From Candidatus Enterococcus moelleringii (GTDB lineage: Bacteria; Bacillota; Bacilli; Lactobacillales; Enterococcaceae), in contig NZ_JAFREM010000004.1 in the NCBI RefSeq assembly GCF_017377575.1, positions 372,001-436,000 on the forward strand: a stretch of DNA of 64,000 nt, read 5' to 3'. The position numbers were made by a program, and so were the translations under genes. The notes below the pieces were generated by a model. The model did not search any database and was not told the origin of the DNA. It was given only the letters and a program-made list of their open reading frames with translations. Positions 45,570-55,481 of this stretch are shown here, one piece after another. The first letter of the stretch is position 1; each line of letters starts with the position of its first letter.

Positions 45570-46197
45570 GTCTATTTCCTCCTAGTTCGCTTTAAGGTAT
45601 TAATTTTTCTTGCAGAAAAATTAATCCGATTCTCACCACGGATACCATCCAATTACACTTTTCTCTTTTTTTACAGAGAATAATTTTAGGTAGATTTCTA
45701 ATGTTTGCCTAACTGCCAAAAAGTTGGACTGGCACCCTACAACGAGAAGAATACAGAAGGAATATGCAAAACTTGTGCAAAATTCAAAAGAAGTTGCAAA
45801 TTCTCATTTCCACGTAGCTAACTCCTTTTGAGGAATTGATTTTTCCAAGCTCGTGAAAAATCAAGTTCATTCTCGTACGCATACCATTATGCTAAACCTT
45901 GCAATCTGTGCCTAGGTGGTAAACTATAGAAATTCTTTCGCTTCTGACAAACTGCGAAAAGCATAACTGGCAGCTATCTCCTTTCGAGGAATTGATTTTT
46001 CCAAGTTCGTGAAAAATAGGAGTGACAGCTACCTCCCATTATGAGATTAATTTTTCCAAGATCGGGAAAAATTAGTCCGATCGTCTTACGCTTACCATTC
46101 CACTACACAGCACGAATCATCGTTTGCTGGGCATTTGTTAAACTTTTCTCACTATGTACTCTGCGAAAAGTGGAACTGGCAAAAAAAACAGCCTCCA
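45570..46197. repeat. Intergenic region with three diverged repeat units
   Basis: Three imperfect units of about 150 bp, 210-240 bp apart, share a hairpin (ATTAATTTTTCT/AGAAAAATTAAT 45599-45625; GATTTTTC/GAAAAATC 45838-45862; TAATTTTTCC/GGGAAAAATTA 46048-46074), an ACCATT core (45644, 45883, 46094) and an ACTGGCA end (45733, 45967, 46175). An extra hairpin copy lies at 45994-46018. No gene is seen. Confidence 0.6.
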
Positions 46198-46209
46198 TTA
46201 AGAGACTGT
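46181..46209 (-). terminator. Terminator of the two-component operon
   Basis: Minus-strand ACAGTCTC / GAGGCTGT 8-bp stem with a short loop, followed by a run of T. Confidence 0.75.
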
Positions 46210-47571
46210 CTTCCGCTTAACAGGCAAGGTCACACCTGCAATAAAATATCCATTTTCCTGGCGAAGAATTAATTCGCCGCCTAATGTTCTCAAGGATTGC
46301 TGCACAATCGAAAGTCCCAAGCCAGTTCCCGACAACCGATTGTTGCGGGAGGCTTCCCCCACCACAAAGGGTTCGGTTAATTGAGAAAACTGCTGATAAG
46401 ACATTTCCGTCGCCTTGTTCTGGAAGGTCAACTGGTAATAGTTGCCCGACCTTTTCCCGGTCACAGTCATCTGCTTATCCAAGCTGTACTTCATCCCATT
46501 GGTCAAAAGATTCAGCAAAATCATTCCCATCAACTGCTGATTGGTTTCCAACTGACAAGGCTCGATCGCAAGAGTCACCTGGAATTTCGGATCAATCAGC
46601 TGCTGCTGTTTCAATTCCTTTTCCACCAGCGCCTGAATCTCCACCGACTCCAGCTGAACATCCTCTTTCATCTGCTGGCTATAAGCCAAAATGTGAGCCA
46701 CCAGCTCGTTCATGTCCGCCAACTGCTGATCAACATCCTGCAAAAAGGTCGGATTCTCCAAGCCCATCTGCTCACCATCCACCAACAGCTGCATCACCGA
46801 CAACGGTGTCTTTAACTCATGAGCCAAATTGGATGAAAAAGCCTTCAGCTGATCGTTGCGCTCCAGCATCTCCATTTCATGCTGCTGCAGCGAACGCTTC
46901 ATCTGGTTAATCGACTGACTCAAGCTGCCCAGCTCATTTTCCTCTTGAATGTCCGAACCAGCAAAATTCAGATTAGAAATATTCCGCGTCGCCTGCTCCA
47001 AGCGCCCGATCGGTTTAATAATCTGGTTGCGCACCAGCAGAACAATCAAGCCAAACAGCAACACCAAAAACAAAATTGTCGTCGCAATCAGAATTGGCAT
47101 CAAGGTGCGAATCGCCGCCTGAAAGTCCGGAATACTCGTCCCGATCAAATAAAGATTCTGATCTTCTATAAAGAAAATCGCATAAAAATCATTCCGTTGC
47201 CTCGATTGATTGTACAACCGCTGCACCGATCGACCCGACTCCGCCGCATCAATCGTCGTCGCATCCACCCAAAAACGATTCAACGAAACGCCCGCCTGGC
47301 CCAGTTGAAAGGTCAAATCTGCGTTCAATTCATCCTCCGAATTAAAGCCGTCACGATCCCACGACACCACCACGATATCCTCAGACAGCTGATCCTCCTT
47401 GCCATTTTGAATCAGCTGCTGCGCCTCCTTCACCGGCTGCTCCATTTTCCAATAATAATAAGTCGGAAAGCCCCAGCGATAAAAAAGCGCAAAGAACACT
47501 ACGATCACGATAAAAATAATCCCCACCCGCTGAATAAAGCTGCGAGTTAAGCTATTTCTTTGGTAGTTCAA
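46198..47571 (-). CDS. Membrane sensor histidine kinase
   Basis: 457 residues. Two membrane helices (about 12-32 and about 160-180) bound an extracellular sensor (YYYWKMEQPVKEAQQLIQNGKED...). HAMP and linker follow, then the H-box FSSNLAHELKTPLSVMQLL, N-box LLNLLTNGMKYS and G-box GTGLGLSIVQQSL. The start is read as TTG 47571, which overlaps the regulator end by 20 nt; no strong ribosome site is seen, consistent with coupled translation. The ligand is not evident. Confidence 0.88.
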   Translation of the reverse strand: MNYQRNSLTRSFIQRVGIIFIVIVVFFALFYRWGFPTYYYWKMEQPVKEAQQLIQNGKEDQLSEDIVVVSWDRDGFNSEDELNADLTFQLGQAGVSLNRFWVDATTIDAAESGRSVQRLYNQSRQRNDFYAIFFIEDQNLYLIGTSIPDFQAAIRTLMPILIATTILFLVLLFGLIVLLVRNQIIKPIGRLEQATRNISNLNFAGSDIQEENELGSLSQSINQMKRSLQQHEMEMLERNDQLKAFSSNLAHELKTPLSVMQLLVDGEQMGLENPTFLQDVDQQLADMNELVAHILAYSQQMKEDVQLESVEIQALVEKELKQQQLIDPKFQVTLAIEPCQLETNQQLMGMILLNLLTNGMKYSLDKQMTVTGKRSGNYYQLTFQNKATEMSYQQFSQLTEPFVVGEASRNNRLSGTGLGLSIVQQSLRTLGGELILRQENGYFIAGVTLPVKRKTVS

Positions 47572-48199
47572 AACGATACCCCGTGCCGTAAACCGTCTGG
47601 ATAAACTCTTTTCCCAGCTTATCCCGCAACATGCGGATAAAACTATCCACGGTCCTTTCATCATTTTCGTGATCCAATCCCCACACCGACAACAAAATCT
47701 GTTCCCGCGTCAACGCCTGTCCCTGATTTTGGTAAAGATAGTACAACATATCGTATTCTCTTTTGGTCAATTCCAGCTCTTGGTCATGCAGCAGCACCCG
47801 CTTTTCATTGGGTACAAAAACCAACGGCTGCTTGATATCCTGCTTAATCACACCCAGCAATTTCGCAACCCGCACCAGCAATACCTGCGCATGAAACGGC
47901 TTCGCCAAATAATCATCCACCCCAGCCACTAACGCCTCCACTTCATCCTCCGGCATATTTTTCGCCGTCAGCATCAAGATTTTGATGTTCCGCTCCCGCT
48001 TCATCGCCTGAGCCACTTCCAGCCCATTCATCTTCGGCATCATCCAATCCAAAATCGCCAAATCAAGCTTCTCTTCATAAAACTTCTCCAGCGCCTCTTC
48101 CCCATCACTGGCCTCAACCACACTATAGCCTTCATTCTCCAAAAATCGCTTCAGCAATTCCCGCATTTTATCTTCATCTTCACACAATAAAAGCTTCAT
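47552..48199 (-). CDS. OmpR-family response regulator
   Basis: 215 residues. The receiver has LLLCEDEDKMRELL (acidic pocket), LAILDWMMPKMNGLEV with the phosphorylated Asp near 51, MLTAKNM and YLAKPFHAQVLLVRV. The winged-helix output is LELTKREYDMLYYLYQNQGQALTREQILLSVWG ... DSFIRMLRDKLGKEFIQTVYGTGYRF. RBS AGAGGA precedes the ATG. Forms one operon with the kinase. The secreted protein locus upstream is a conceivable target but is separated by a terminator. Confidence 0.93.
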   Translation of the reverse strand: MKLLLCEDEDKMRELLKRFLENEGYSVVEASDGEEALEKFYEEKLDLAILDWMMPKMNGLEVAQAMKRERNIKILMLTAKNMPEDEVEALVAGVDDYLAKPFHAQVLLVRVAKLLGVIKQDIKQPLVFVPNEKRVLLHDQELELTKREYDMLYYLYQNQGQALTREQILLSVWGLDHENDERTVDSFIRMLRDKLGKEFIQTVYGTGYRFELPKK

Positions 48200-48305
48200 C
48201 TAAAAAATCCTCTCCGCCAACCGGCAGTAAATCCCCACCTATTATACCCATTCCCGCCAATTTTTCTATTTATTCAGCACAACTTAACGATTTCTGAACT
48301 TTGAC

Positions 48306-48361
48306 GACAAAAAAGAACGAAGCATGTTCGCATTTGTGAAAATGCAAAGTGCTTCGTTCTT
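48306..48361 (-). terminator. Terminator of the large surface-protein locus
   Basis: AAGAACGAAGCA / TGCTTCGTTCTT long stem with an inner hairpin TTTGCATTT/AAATGCGAA, followed by TTTTTT on the minus strand. Confidence 0.85.
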
Positions 48362-48374
48362 ACTTGAATTCCTG

Positions 48375-51300
48375 TTAGCTTGGCGGGTCCCAGATGAGGA
48401 ACGTCCAAGGTACTTCGTAGAGAGGTTCTGTGTCATCAGCATTTTCGTAAGCTTTGAAGACGATTCGGTATTCGCCGTTTTGAGTTTGGAGCATGGTTGG
48501 ATCCAGCTCTTTGAACTTGATGACAAATGGGTTAGTACTAACTGGATTATCACTATCTGGCTGCGGTGTTTCTATAATATCCGACCAGGTGACTTCCACG
48601 TAATTATTTAGAACCTTTTTCTCTAGCACAGGAATAACTTGTCCAATGCCCTCTACTTTCAAATCGATAGTTGCTTCTTGGCTACTAGTTTTATTGTACA
48701 CCAACCGATCCGTTGCTGCTGATTGAACTCGCAGGCCTCTAGAAGTCGGCTCTCTAACTGTAAAACTTATATCTGCTTCTCCAATTGTTTGTCCACCTAA
48801 CGGATGCGTATCAGAGTAATCCTTCAATGCATTGACCTTTATTGTGTAGTTTCCGGGTTTAAATGGTTGCGTATCCGTGAATATCTTCAGTTTATACTCT
48901 AGTTCTCTTAGAACATTCGTAATTTCACTAGATGGATAAACAAACTGCAAATCACCATCCACAAGTTTTGGTTTGATTATCGTATTCGAATTGATTATAT
49001 CCTGAATTAATACACCCTGTGGCCAAGAAATTTCTCCTTCACCAGCTTTAAATAATTTAAGGTTTAATGCCAGATATTTTTCTATGTTGTAGCTATCTAC
49101 AGCTGTCCCGACATCGGTTAGACCGAACTTTCCATTTAGTTCAATTGGATCATGCATCTCATAAGGCACAGTATTCAAATTTTCTAAATCATTCGTAATC
49201 ACGCGTTTTGTTTCAATCACAAATGATTGTGGGGCAGCATCGTATTCTTCGAAAAAACCAAATTTCAAACTGATGGTATCAGTAGTTGTTGTTTGAGCTT
49301 CTTCATTCGCAAAGTCAAAAATGAACAAGTAAGAAGCTTTGTTCGTAATATGTCTAGTAAGGTCTTCCCAAGACAATGATGATTCGCCGCTATCACCCAT
49401 TTTTTTGAAATCAACTAATTCAATTTTCGTCTCTGGATCAGAACCGACTTGAGATTCTTTTCTATAGTAATAATACTCAGGCTCTTTAATATCGTTAGCA
49501 GGCTGAACTTTCATTAAAATCGTATCCCCTAAGGGTAGACCGTTTTGCGGAGTTGTTCCAGAAGTGGAATTAAACTCCAAGTAAACTTCTTCTTTTTTAG
49601 AGTCATCTTCAGGCCAATTAGTCAGCAATAGATTGTCTTCAAGATTTGTTTGCAGGGTAAATGCCCCATCCTCTAAAGTTGTATCATTATTTCCATCCTC
49701 AGTAAAACTCAAATAAGATTTTCCAGCCATCAAAGCTGTTTCTGCTTTAATACTAGATGCTCGTCGCTTAATTTCCAAAATAACTTCAAATCCAATATCA
49801 TCACTGCCCTTAGAAACATACACAATTTTTACCTGTTTTGTACTTGCTGTTTTGTTGATATTATTAGTGTTGAATATTTGATACGAAAGTTGATTCTGCT
49901 CTTTCACCAGAGTTCCACCCAACTCTAAAATAGGTGATGAAGACAGTTGGACTTGAGCATTCTCATTTAATCCATGCAAAAATCCGAATGTTCTATTTCC
50001 ATATTCTACTGGTCTATCCAGATTGGTTCCTATAGTATCAGAAGTTACCAAGTCAACGCCAACTGGTTCCACTGATTTAATTTGCAAGTTAAACTTATTT
50101 ATAAAGCTTGGTAGAGAAACAGTTGCTTCTTTATTCATACCATCAGCTTCACCTGTTGGATAATCCGTCTCATTATATGCCCAGATAGGGATGGGATCAA
50201 ACTCAGGACGATAGCGGATGCGCACGGTCTGCTGCGGAGCGTTATTCTCAAATTCATTTTTAGTTCCATTCATTGTGTAAACTTGCAAAACGAAAGGCGT
50301 CCAATAGGTTTTCTCTCCCGTACGATTATAAAAATCATTAGCATTAGATGAACTATACTTTAAGGACATAGTAGCAGTCACTTTTTCACCATACGGAATG
50401 ATTATACCTTCTTTGGGCTTCGCAACGATTTTGATCATCGTTACATTATCTAGACTATTTGTATCCACAATCTGCTCATAAGGCATGTAATTAGCATAAT
50501 TTCCGCTTCCAACAAAGTTAGCTAATCGATTATCGAACCTTTTGTCTCTATCAGTTGAATAACCTACTTCATAAGTCCCCCATTCAGGGTCTAAGTCTAG
50601 TTCTTTTGTCAAAGATAATGAAAATTCTGGTGTTTCCTGGTCCAGCGCCCATTCTGGTTTTAACCCTTCTTTAGCAATAGGGAGATAAAAAATGAGTTTC
50701 CCGTCGCTATCTATTTGTCCAGGTTGTTTAGTATTTTCATAGGTAAATGTTGATTCAAATTCTACTGCTTCTTTGTCCAGAACACCATCGTATTTTAGAT
50801 TTAATTCTTCCCGTACATTGGGAGATAATCCAGATTCTTCTGACTCAAGTCCAAAATCTAATTTTGGTGGATTAGTGTTAAACATATATCCGGAATTTGT
50901 TGTAGCTAACTTGGCTATGCCACCTATGAAGTAGAACCCTGCTTTCTCAGTACCTAAAGTCGAGGCTATCCCCCAAATATCGTTTACCGCATAACCAGCA
51001 TAACTACCTGATGGAAAAGCTGCATACTTTTGATCAGTGATAAATAACAACTCGTTGTATCTGATAGGTTCAGTCCTTGCTCGAATATTAACAGTCATTT
51101 GATAGCTGATATCAATTGTACGGCCGACCATTTCGCGGTCTTCGTTGTAATAACCCAACCCATCGCTATCTGTGGGCTTAGCGTAATACAATTTGCTACC
51201 ATCGGGTAATTCAACTGGTTCATCAGTGACAACCGTTAATGACGTCCCATCTTGTGCCATATGAATAGAAGATACATCTAAATCCAAATCAACGGGTGTT

Positions 51301-53807
51301 CGTATTAGGAAGACGGGATTTGGAGCGTAATTTGTCGCACCGTATGGATAAAAACTCGCCACTGCACTGGCAGTAACTGTGACTTTTTTTCCGACATCCA
51401 CTCTTTGAGTAGATTGAGTTAATGGTACATTATTCTCGTCCAAGACTCTCATTCTTTTCTGTGTTGTATTACTTAAGAACAAGCCCACATCTTGATCACT
51501 TTTTGATTTATTAATTATAGTAGTCGTATTCTCGCCACTTAGAGTAACTCCAGGAGTACTTCCAGCCGAAGACAGTTCATATTTCACTTTCCCTTTGCTA
51601 TTGGTACCACCAAATGTATATCCATAAAATTGGCCGCCTGATTCTTTCATACGACCGCCATCACCACTTATATAATCGTCTCCTTCTTTAGACGAAATTT
51701 CGAAATTATATGCTAGTTCTTTTATATAGTAATCCTTATAATTGAAACCTTCAGGTAACCCTCCAGTGAATGTTCCATTCGCAAGCATCTCACGATTCAC
51801 ATAGTAGTAATACCGTTCATTTCGATAACCTAAAAGTGGCGAATCAGTTCCATAATCGTGACTAATCGTAACCCCCTGATATTGCTGGCTAGGTATCAGT
51901 TTATATGTCCCATGAAGGGTATCACCGGTCCCTTGTGGATCTCTTTTCTGCAATGTGAAGTCAAAATTATACTCATAGTTACGTGAAGCCGCTAAACTTC
52001 CTCCGTAGTTTGAATCAACTGTCCAGAATTGAACAGTAGTTACCCCGTAATTCCATTTGTTCTCTGTGTCAAACTGGTAAGAAGCTCGAACTGCCCCACT
52101 AGCGCTAGATTTATTGGTAATTTGAGCATACCCTAACAGAGTAGTTGCAGGTGTCCCCTCAACAGAAATTGCTTCATAATTTCCTCTCTTAAGAAATGCA
52201 AAAGAAAATGCTTCACCCGAAGTGATTTCTAGAGGTTTTTGATTGGACGGTGGATCTGTTAAAGGAACATTCTTAGTTTCTACCATTTCATAATTTTCAG
52301 ATTCGCTATATTTATAGTTATGAAATTTCCACCCTAGATTATTTTGAGTGTAGTACAAGTCCTTTCCTAACGAAAAAAAGTTGCCTTCTGCATTCGGCTG
52401 GCTAGGTAGTCGATAGTATAACTGTAGATCGTGTATATATAATAAGTATTCTTTTGATATATCAACAAAAGAATAGGTAATAATGACCCTGCCGTCAGTC
52501 TGAAGCTCTGTTGAATATTGGATTAATGGATTTCCGTTGTTACTCGCTGCAGTTCCATTAACCCAAGCATCCATCTTATCTGTCAACAGCGTTGCAGATA
52601 AGTATTGTCCATTGTCTAAAGGCATGTACGGTAGATAAGCTTGAAAAGTTACATTGCTCATATAGTATGCGTTACTACTAGAATTCTCAGAATCGTTTCT
52701 TAGACGTGGTTGCATAATGAGTTGTAAATCTTCATCTAAAGTTTGTGGACCGGGAGTAGTGGTCCCGGTTGACGGCCCCCGAGTGACTACCGACAAAGAA
52801 GTTGTACTAGGAATTTTGAAATCGTCCATTATTAAGGTTTCAACTGTTGTAGCATTCTCAATTAATTTAGCCGTCAACGGCTGACCCCGAGTTAAGCTAC
52901 CATCAGTTACACCCGTCCAAAAGTTACGGTTATTATTCGTACCCTCCTCAAAGTTAGGCAACAAATTGATTTTGAATTCTAAAGTACTTGCCGAAGATGA
53001 CACATTAAAAATAACAGTGCCTCCTGTTACATAATCTTTTGAATATGTGTTAGTCCCAGATGTCGGATTAAAAAAAGCGCTTCGTATAAAATTCAAGTTT
53101 ACTTGGTCAGTAACCGTCGAATCCATGTCCCTAACCTCAACACTTCTTATATTGCTATTTCCTGATACTATGTTTTCTAAATGGGCTCTTTTTACTAGAA
53201 CACCTCTAGGAATAAATACTTCAATTTGCCGAGAATTAACCGTAGCTTCTGGCAAATAGTTATTCAATTGAATGTCCAATTCATAGCCATCATTTTTCAA
53301 AATTTTCCAATTGACTTCGACCTTGTCTGAAGACACTTCATTCCTAAGAAATACATTTTGAGCACCATTGCTTTCACTTTCAATATAAGAACGGAAAGCA
53401 TTATTGGTGTCCCTCAAAGAGTCAGGTTCCCCCTGTTTATTATTTTCGTTATCAACATCAGCATCTGTTAAAGACTGAGAATCAGTTCCAAGTTGCTCCT
53501 CAAAAGTTGACTCGTCAACAATTGGTTCCTCTTCTACATCACTCTGATCAGTGCCTTCTTCTATTATCGGTTGTTCTGAAGTGTTGGTTGATTGCTCCAA
53601 GTCAGCACTGGAAACGGTCGATTCCTCCGTGGTTTGTATTTGCTCAGTAGGCAGAACCGTTTTGTTCCCCAAACTCTCCGAAGAATCCACCGTCTCAGTT
53701 TCTGCTGCTAACATCGGCTCCGCCAGCATCGTTAGACCACTGACAACTGGTAAGATGACCAAAAGAGTCGCCAAAAAAATTAGTCCAAGTTTTTTTAATT
53801 TTCTCAA
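48375..53807 (-). CDS. Very large secreted protein (1810 residues), unassigned family
   Basis: A signal peptide (RKLKKLGLIFLATLLVILPVVSGL, cleavage probably in MLAAETE) is followed by an acidic Ser/Thr-rich stretch (about 45-130) and then a long beta-rich, Tyr/Asn/Thr-rich region. No LPxTG, membrane helix, LysM or WxL domain is visible; the protein simply ends VPWTFLIWDPPS. How it is retained is unknown. The start is read as TTG 53807 because AGGAGGTG lies 6 nt upstream and the preceding gene stops 2 bp before. It is the last gene of a three-gene unit with the two anchored proteins upstream. Adhesin or matrix protein is a guess. Confidence 0.7.
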   Translation of the reverse strand: MRKLKKLGLIFLATLLVILPVVSGLTMLAEPMLAAETETVDSSESLGNKTVLPTEQIQTTEESTVSSADLEQSTNTSEQPIIEEGTDQSDVEEEPIVDESTFEEQLGTDSQSLTDADVDNENNKQGEPDSLRDTNNAFRSYIESESNGAQNVFLRNEVSSDKVEVNWKILKNDGYELDIQLNNYLPEATVNSRQIEVFIPRGVLVKRAHLENIVSGNSNIRSVEVRDMDSTVTDQVNLNFIRSAFFNPTSGTNTYSKDYVTGGTVIFNVSSSASTLEFKINLLPNFEEGTNNNRNFWTGVTDGSLTRGQPLTAKLIENATTVETLIMDDFKIPSTTSLSVVTRGPSTGTTTPGPQTLDEDLQLIMQPRLRNDSENSSSNAYYMSNVTFQAYLPYMPLDNGQYLSATLLTDKMDAWVNGTAASNNGNPLIQYSTELQTDGRVIITYSFVDISKEYLLYIHDLQLYYRLPSQPNAEGNFFSLGKDLYYTQNNLGWKFHNYKYSESENYEMVETKNVPLTDPPSNQKPLEITSGEAFSFAFLKRGNYEAISVEGTPATTLLGYAQITNKSSASGAVRASYQFDTENKWNYGVTTVQFWTVDSNYGGSLAASRNYEYNFDFTLQKRDPQGTGDTLHGTYKLIPSQQYQGVTISHDYGTDSPLLGYRNERYYYYVNREMLANGTFTGGLPEGFNYKDYYIKELAYNFEISSKEGDDYISGDGGRMKESGGQFYGYTFGGTNSKGKVKYELSSAGSTPGVTLSGENTTTIINKSKSDQDVGLFLSNTTQKRMRVLDENNVPLTQSTQRVDVGKKVTVTASAVASFYPYGATNYAPNPVFLIRTPVDLDLDVSSIHMAQDGTSLTVVTDEPVELPDGSKLYYAKPTDSDGLGYYNEDREMVGRTIDISYQMTVNIRARTEPIRYNELLFITDQKYAAFPSGSYAGYAVNDIWGIASTLGTEKAGFYFIGGIAKLATTNSGYMFNTNPPKLDFGLESEESGLSPNVREELNLKYDGVLDKEAVEFESTFTYENTKQPGQIDSDGKLIFYLPIAKEGLKPEWALDQETPEFSLSLTKELDLDPEWGTYEVGYSTDRDKRFDNRLANFVGSGNYANYMPYEQIVDTNSLDNVTMIKIVAKPKEGIIIPYGEKVTATMSLKYSSSNANDFYNRTGEKTYWTPFVLQVYTMNGTKNEFENNAPQQTVRIRYRPEFDPIPIWAYNETDYPTGEADGMNKEATVSLPSFINKFNLQIKSVEPVGVDLVTSDTIGTNLDRPVEYGNRTFGFLHGLNENAQVQLSSSPILELGGTLVKEQNQLSYQIFNTNNINKTASTKQVKIVYVSKGSDDIGFEVILEIKRRASSIKAETALMAGKSYLSFTEDGNNDTTLEDGAFTLQTNLEDNLLLTNWPEDDSKKEEVYLEFNSTSGTTPQNGLPLGDTILMKVQPANDIKEPEYYYYRKESQVGSDPETKIELVDFKKMGDSGESSLSWEDLTRHITNKASYLFIFDFANEEAQTTTTDTISLKFGFFEEYDAAPQSFVIETKRVITNDLENLNTVPYEMHDPIELNGKFGLTDVGTAVDSYNIEKYLALNLKLFKAGEGEISWPQGVLIQDIINSNTIIKPKLVDGDLQFVYPSSEITNVLRELEYKLKIFTDTQPFKPGNYTIKVNALKDYSDTHPLGGQTIGEADISFTVREPTSRGLRVQSAATDRLVYNKTSSQEATIDLKVEGIGQVIPVLEKKVLNNYVEVTWSDIIETPQPDSDNPVSTNPFVIKFKELDPTMLQTQNGEYRIVFKAYENADDTEPLYEVPWTFLIWDPPS

Positions 53808-53808
53808 A

Positions 53809-54678
53809 TTAGCCACCTCCTGGGACTTCAATAACTTCAAATGCATTCGTATAGTTAGTATTGTCGTAAACTTCGCCTTCATCGTACTTCAACATATAAA
53901 AGGTAATCGCTCCAGTATCTTTAACGGTTCCCAACGAGATTTCTCTATTGTATGGAGCCGAAGAAGCAGTAATGCTTTTACCATAAAAAACTGGATTCGT
54001 CTGATCAGGCACAACTAGAGCTTCTTTCCAAGCTAGTTTAAAGTCACGATCTTTTTCTGTTGTGATGGTCACCGTAGCAAACGGACTATCTAGCGCATCC
54101 ACAACGTTTACGTTAAACCCGGTCGCTGCTTTTTCAATCAGAAACTTAGCTGTAATTGTTTGAATATATGGAGACGATGTTGTGGCTGTGACTGTAACTA
54201 TCTTACTGGTTTCACCACCATCGAAAAGGTTAGGTAAACTGATATCAATAGTCTCACTACTCTGTTCACTTGCACTAGTTGATTTTGGCAAAGTAAGTTC
54301 CTCTGTCTTACCACTAGTCGAGGTAATACCAACTCCTTGACTGCTAAACGTTGCTTCCGAATAATCTGTTTCCACCGTATAAACAATTTCCCGATTCGTA
54401 AACCGTTGACTATCCGGGTAATTACGCAGCTGGATCTTGATGGAATCTTCGTCATCCCATTCAGAAATAATATAGTCATACTCCCCAGTTGAATCACCAA
54501 GCTCCTTCAGCAAATCACTAGTAAAAAACATTTCGACTGCCTTTACAGGCTGGTCATCCGTCTGCCTAGACAGATACTTTCCCCAGTTATACATCCCAAA
54601 GAAGAATATCCCCACAATACAGAATAGTCCTGTGATGAGATAAGCTGTTTTATATTTAGTTAAATCAATTTTTCTCAT
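53809..54678 (-). CDS. Membrane-anchored beta-rich protein of the surface locus
   Basis: 289 residues. An N-terminal anchor (TAYLITGLFCIVGIFFFGMYNWG) precedes an extracellular beta-rich part with a Ser/Thr-rich linker (STSASEQSSETIDISLP). No known domain. The ATG 54678 follows AGGTGGGG; the GTG at 54687 overlaps that site. It ends 1 bp before the TTG of the 1810-residue protein. The shared operon suggests a scaffold or export partner. Confidence 0.65.
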   Translation of the reverse strand: MRKIDLTKYKTAYLITGLFCIVGIFFFGMYNWGKYLSRQTDDQPVKAVEMFFTSDLLKELGDSTGEYDYIISEWDDEDSIKIQLRNYPDSQRFTNREIVYTVETDYSEATFSSQGVGITSTSGKTEELTLPKSTSASEQSSETIDISLPNLFDGGETSKIVTVTATTSSPYIQTITAKFLIEKAATGFNVNVVDALDSPFATVTITTEKDRDFKLAWKEALVVPDQTNPVFYGKSITASSAPYNREISLGTVKDTGAITFYMLKYDEGEVYDNTNYTNAFEVIEVPGGG

Positions 54679-54687
54679 CAGCCCCAC

Positions 54688-55194
54688 CTAATCTATTTGC
54701 TCTGCTTGGAGTTTTAAACGAATAGCCTTCACTTCATTTGCATATCCTATGTCATTATCTTCTTTTGGCCATTTTATTGTTAACGTGTAGCTGTCAGTTT
54801 GATCTGATCCTACGGACATAGTTCCTTCTGCACGCTTGTTCCCAAATTCAACTAAAGTGGTTCCTTTTTTCAACTCATACTCCAACGGCAACGACCCAAA
54901 ATCCTCCACCTCAATAATATAGCGCATCGAAGTTTCGATTGTTTTCGTCCCCTCGCTATTCGATACATCAATAGATATTTTTTTTGACTCACCAGGTGCA
55001 ATATCATCAGGACTAATATCCGTCGTTTTAAAACGATCCCCAAGAAAAAAAGCCACTCGGGCAGAATCGTCCACTTCGGTTGTCGCATGGAATTTTGAAT
55101 ATGTTAAAACGATTAAGTAAGAAAAGGCCACAATAGACAGACTGACTATCACAGCTATTTTATACCGATGCTCTTTTAGAAAATCTATCATCAT
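54688..55194 (-). CDS. Membrane-anchored camelysin/TasA-like protein of the surface locus
   Basis: 168 residues. One N-terminal membrane segment (IAVIVSLSIVAFSYLIVLTYSKF) is followed by a beta-sandwich-like part. ARVAFFLGDRFKTTDISPDDIAPGESKKISIDVSN and the YTLTIKWP strand recall TasA/camelysin-type fibre proteins, though no SipW-type peptidase gene is adjacent. The likeness is by eye and weak. ATG 55194 follows AAAGGGG; GTG 55200 is less likely. First gene of the three-gene unit. Confidence 0.6.
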   Translation of the reverse strand: MMIDFLKEHRYKIAVIVSLSIVAFSYLIVLTYSKFHATTEVDDSARVAFFLGDRFKTTDISPDDIAPGESKKISIDVSNSEGTKTIETSMRYIIEVEDFGSLPLEYELKKGTTLVEFGNKRAEGTMSVGSDQTDSYTLTIKWPKEDNDIGYANEVKAIRLKLQAEQID

Positions 55195-55481
55195 AGACAC
55201 CCCTTTCTAGTCTTATAAAAAACACAAGTTACAGAGTTAACCATCTATATTTAACTCTTCACAACTACTCAAAGAAATATGTAACTGACGATCTCAGATG
55301 TTTCATTACTATACTAATCTTCAGTAAATACTCTAACCATAATTTTGTAAGCTTCCATTCTATTTTATCATATTTCTTGTCTTATATTAATTTTATTAAG
55401 AATAAAAACGATTGCATTTTAATGCTGAAAGTTATCTGAAAAAAATGTGTCTCGTGTGCCCTCTTTATCAGAAGTAAATAA
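55195..55481 (-). promoter_or_regulatory. Upstream region of the surface locus
   Basis: AT-rich. A minus-strand extended -10 TGATAAAAT (TAAAAT 55362-55367) about 168 bp before the first gene is the best promoter candidate, giving a long leader. A small inverted repeat GCATTTTAATGC lies near 55413. No gene is seen. Confidence 0.35.

Noticed and set aside
46284-47550. Long + strand open frames opposite the histidine kinase and response regulator
   Set aside because: They are antisense shadows: repeats of Arg, His and Gln typical of reversed coding strand, no ribosome sites, and the minus-strand kinase motifs are complete.
48375-48470. WxL domain at the C-terminus of the giant protein
   Set aside because: VPWTFLIWDPPS looks slightly similar, but the paired W-x-L motifs and spacing of WxL domains are not found.
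53805-53882. Upstream extension of the giant secreted protein
   Set aside because: It lies within the preceding gene, has no ribosome site, and would place about 25 residues before the signal peptide; TTG 53807 has AGGAGGTG.
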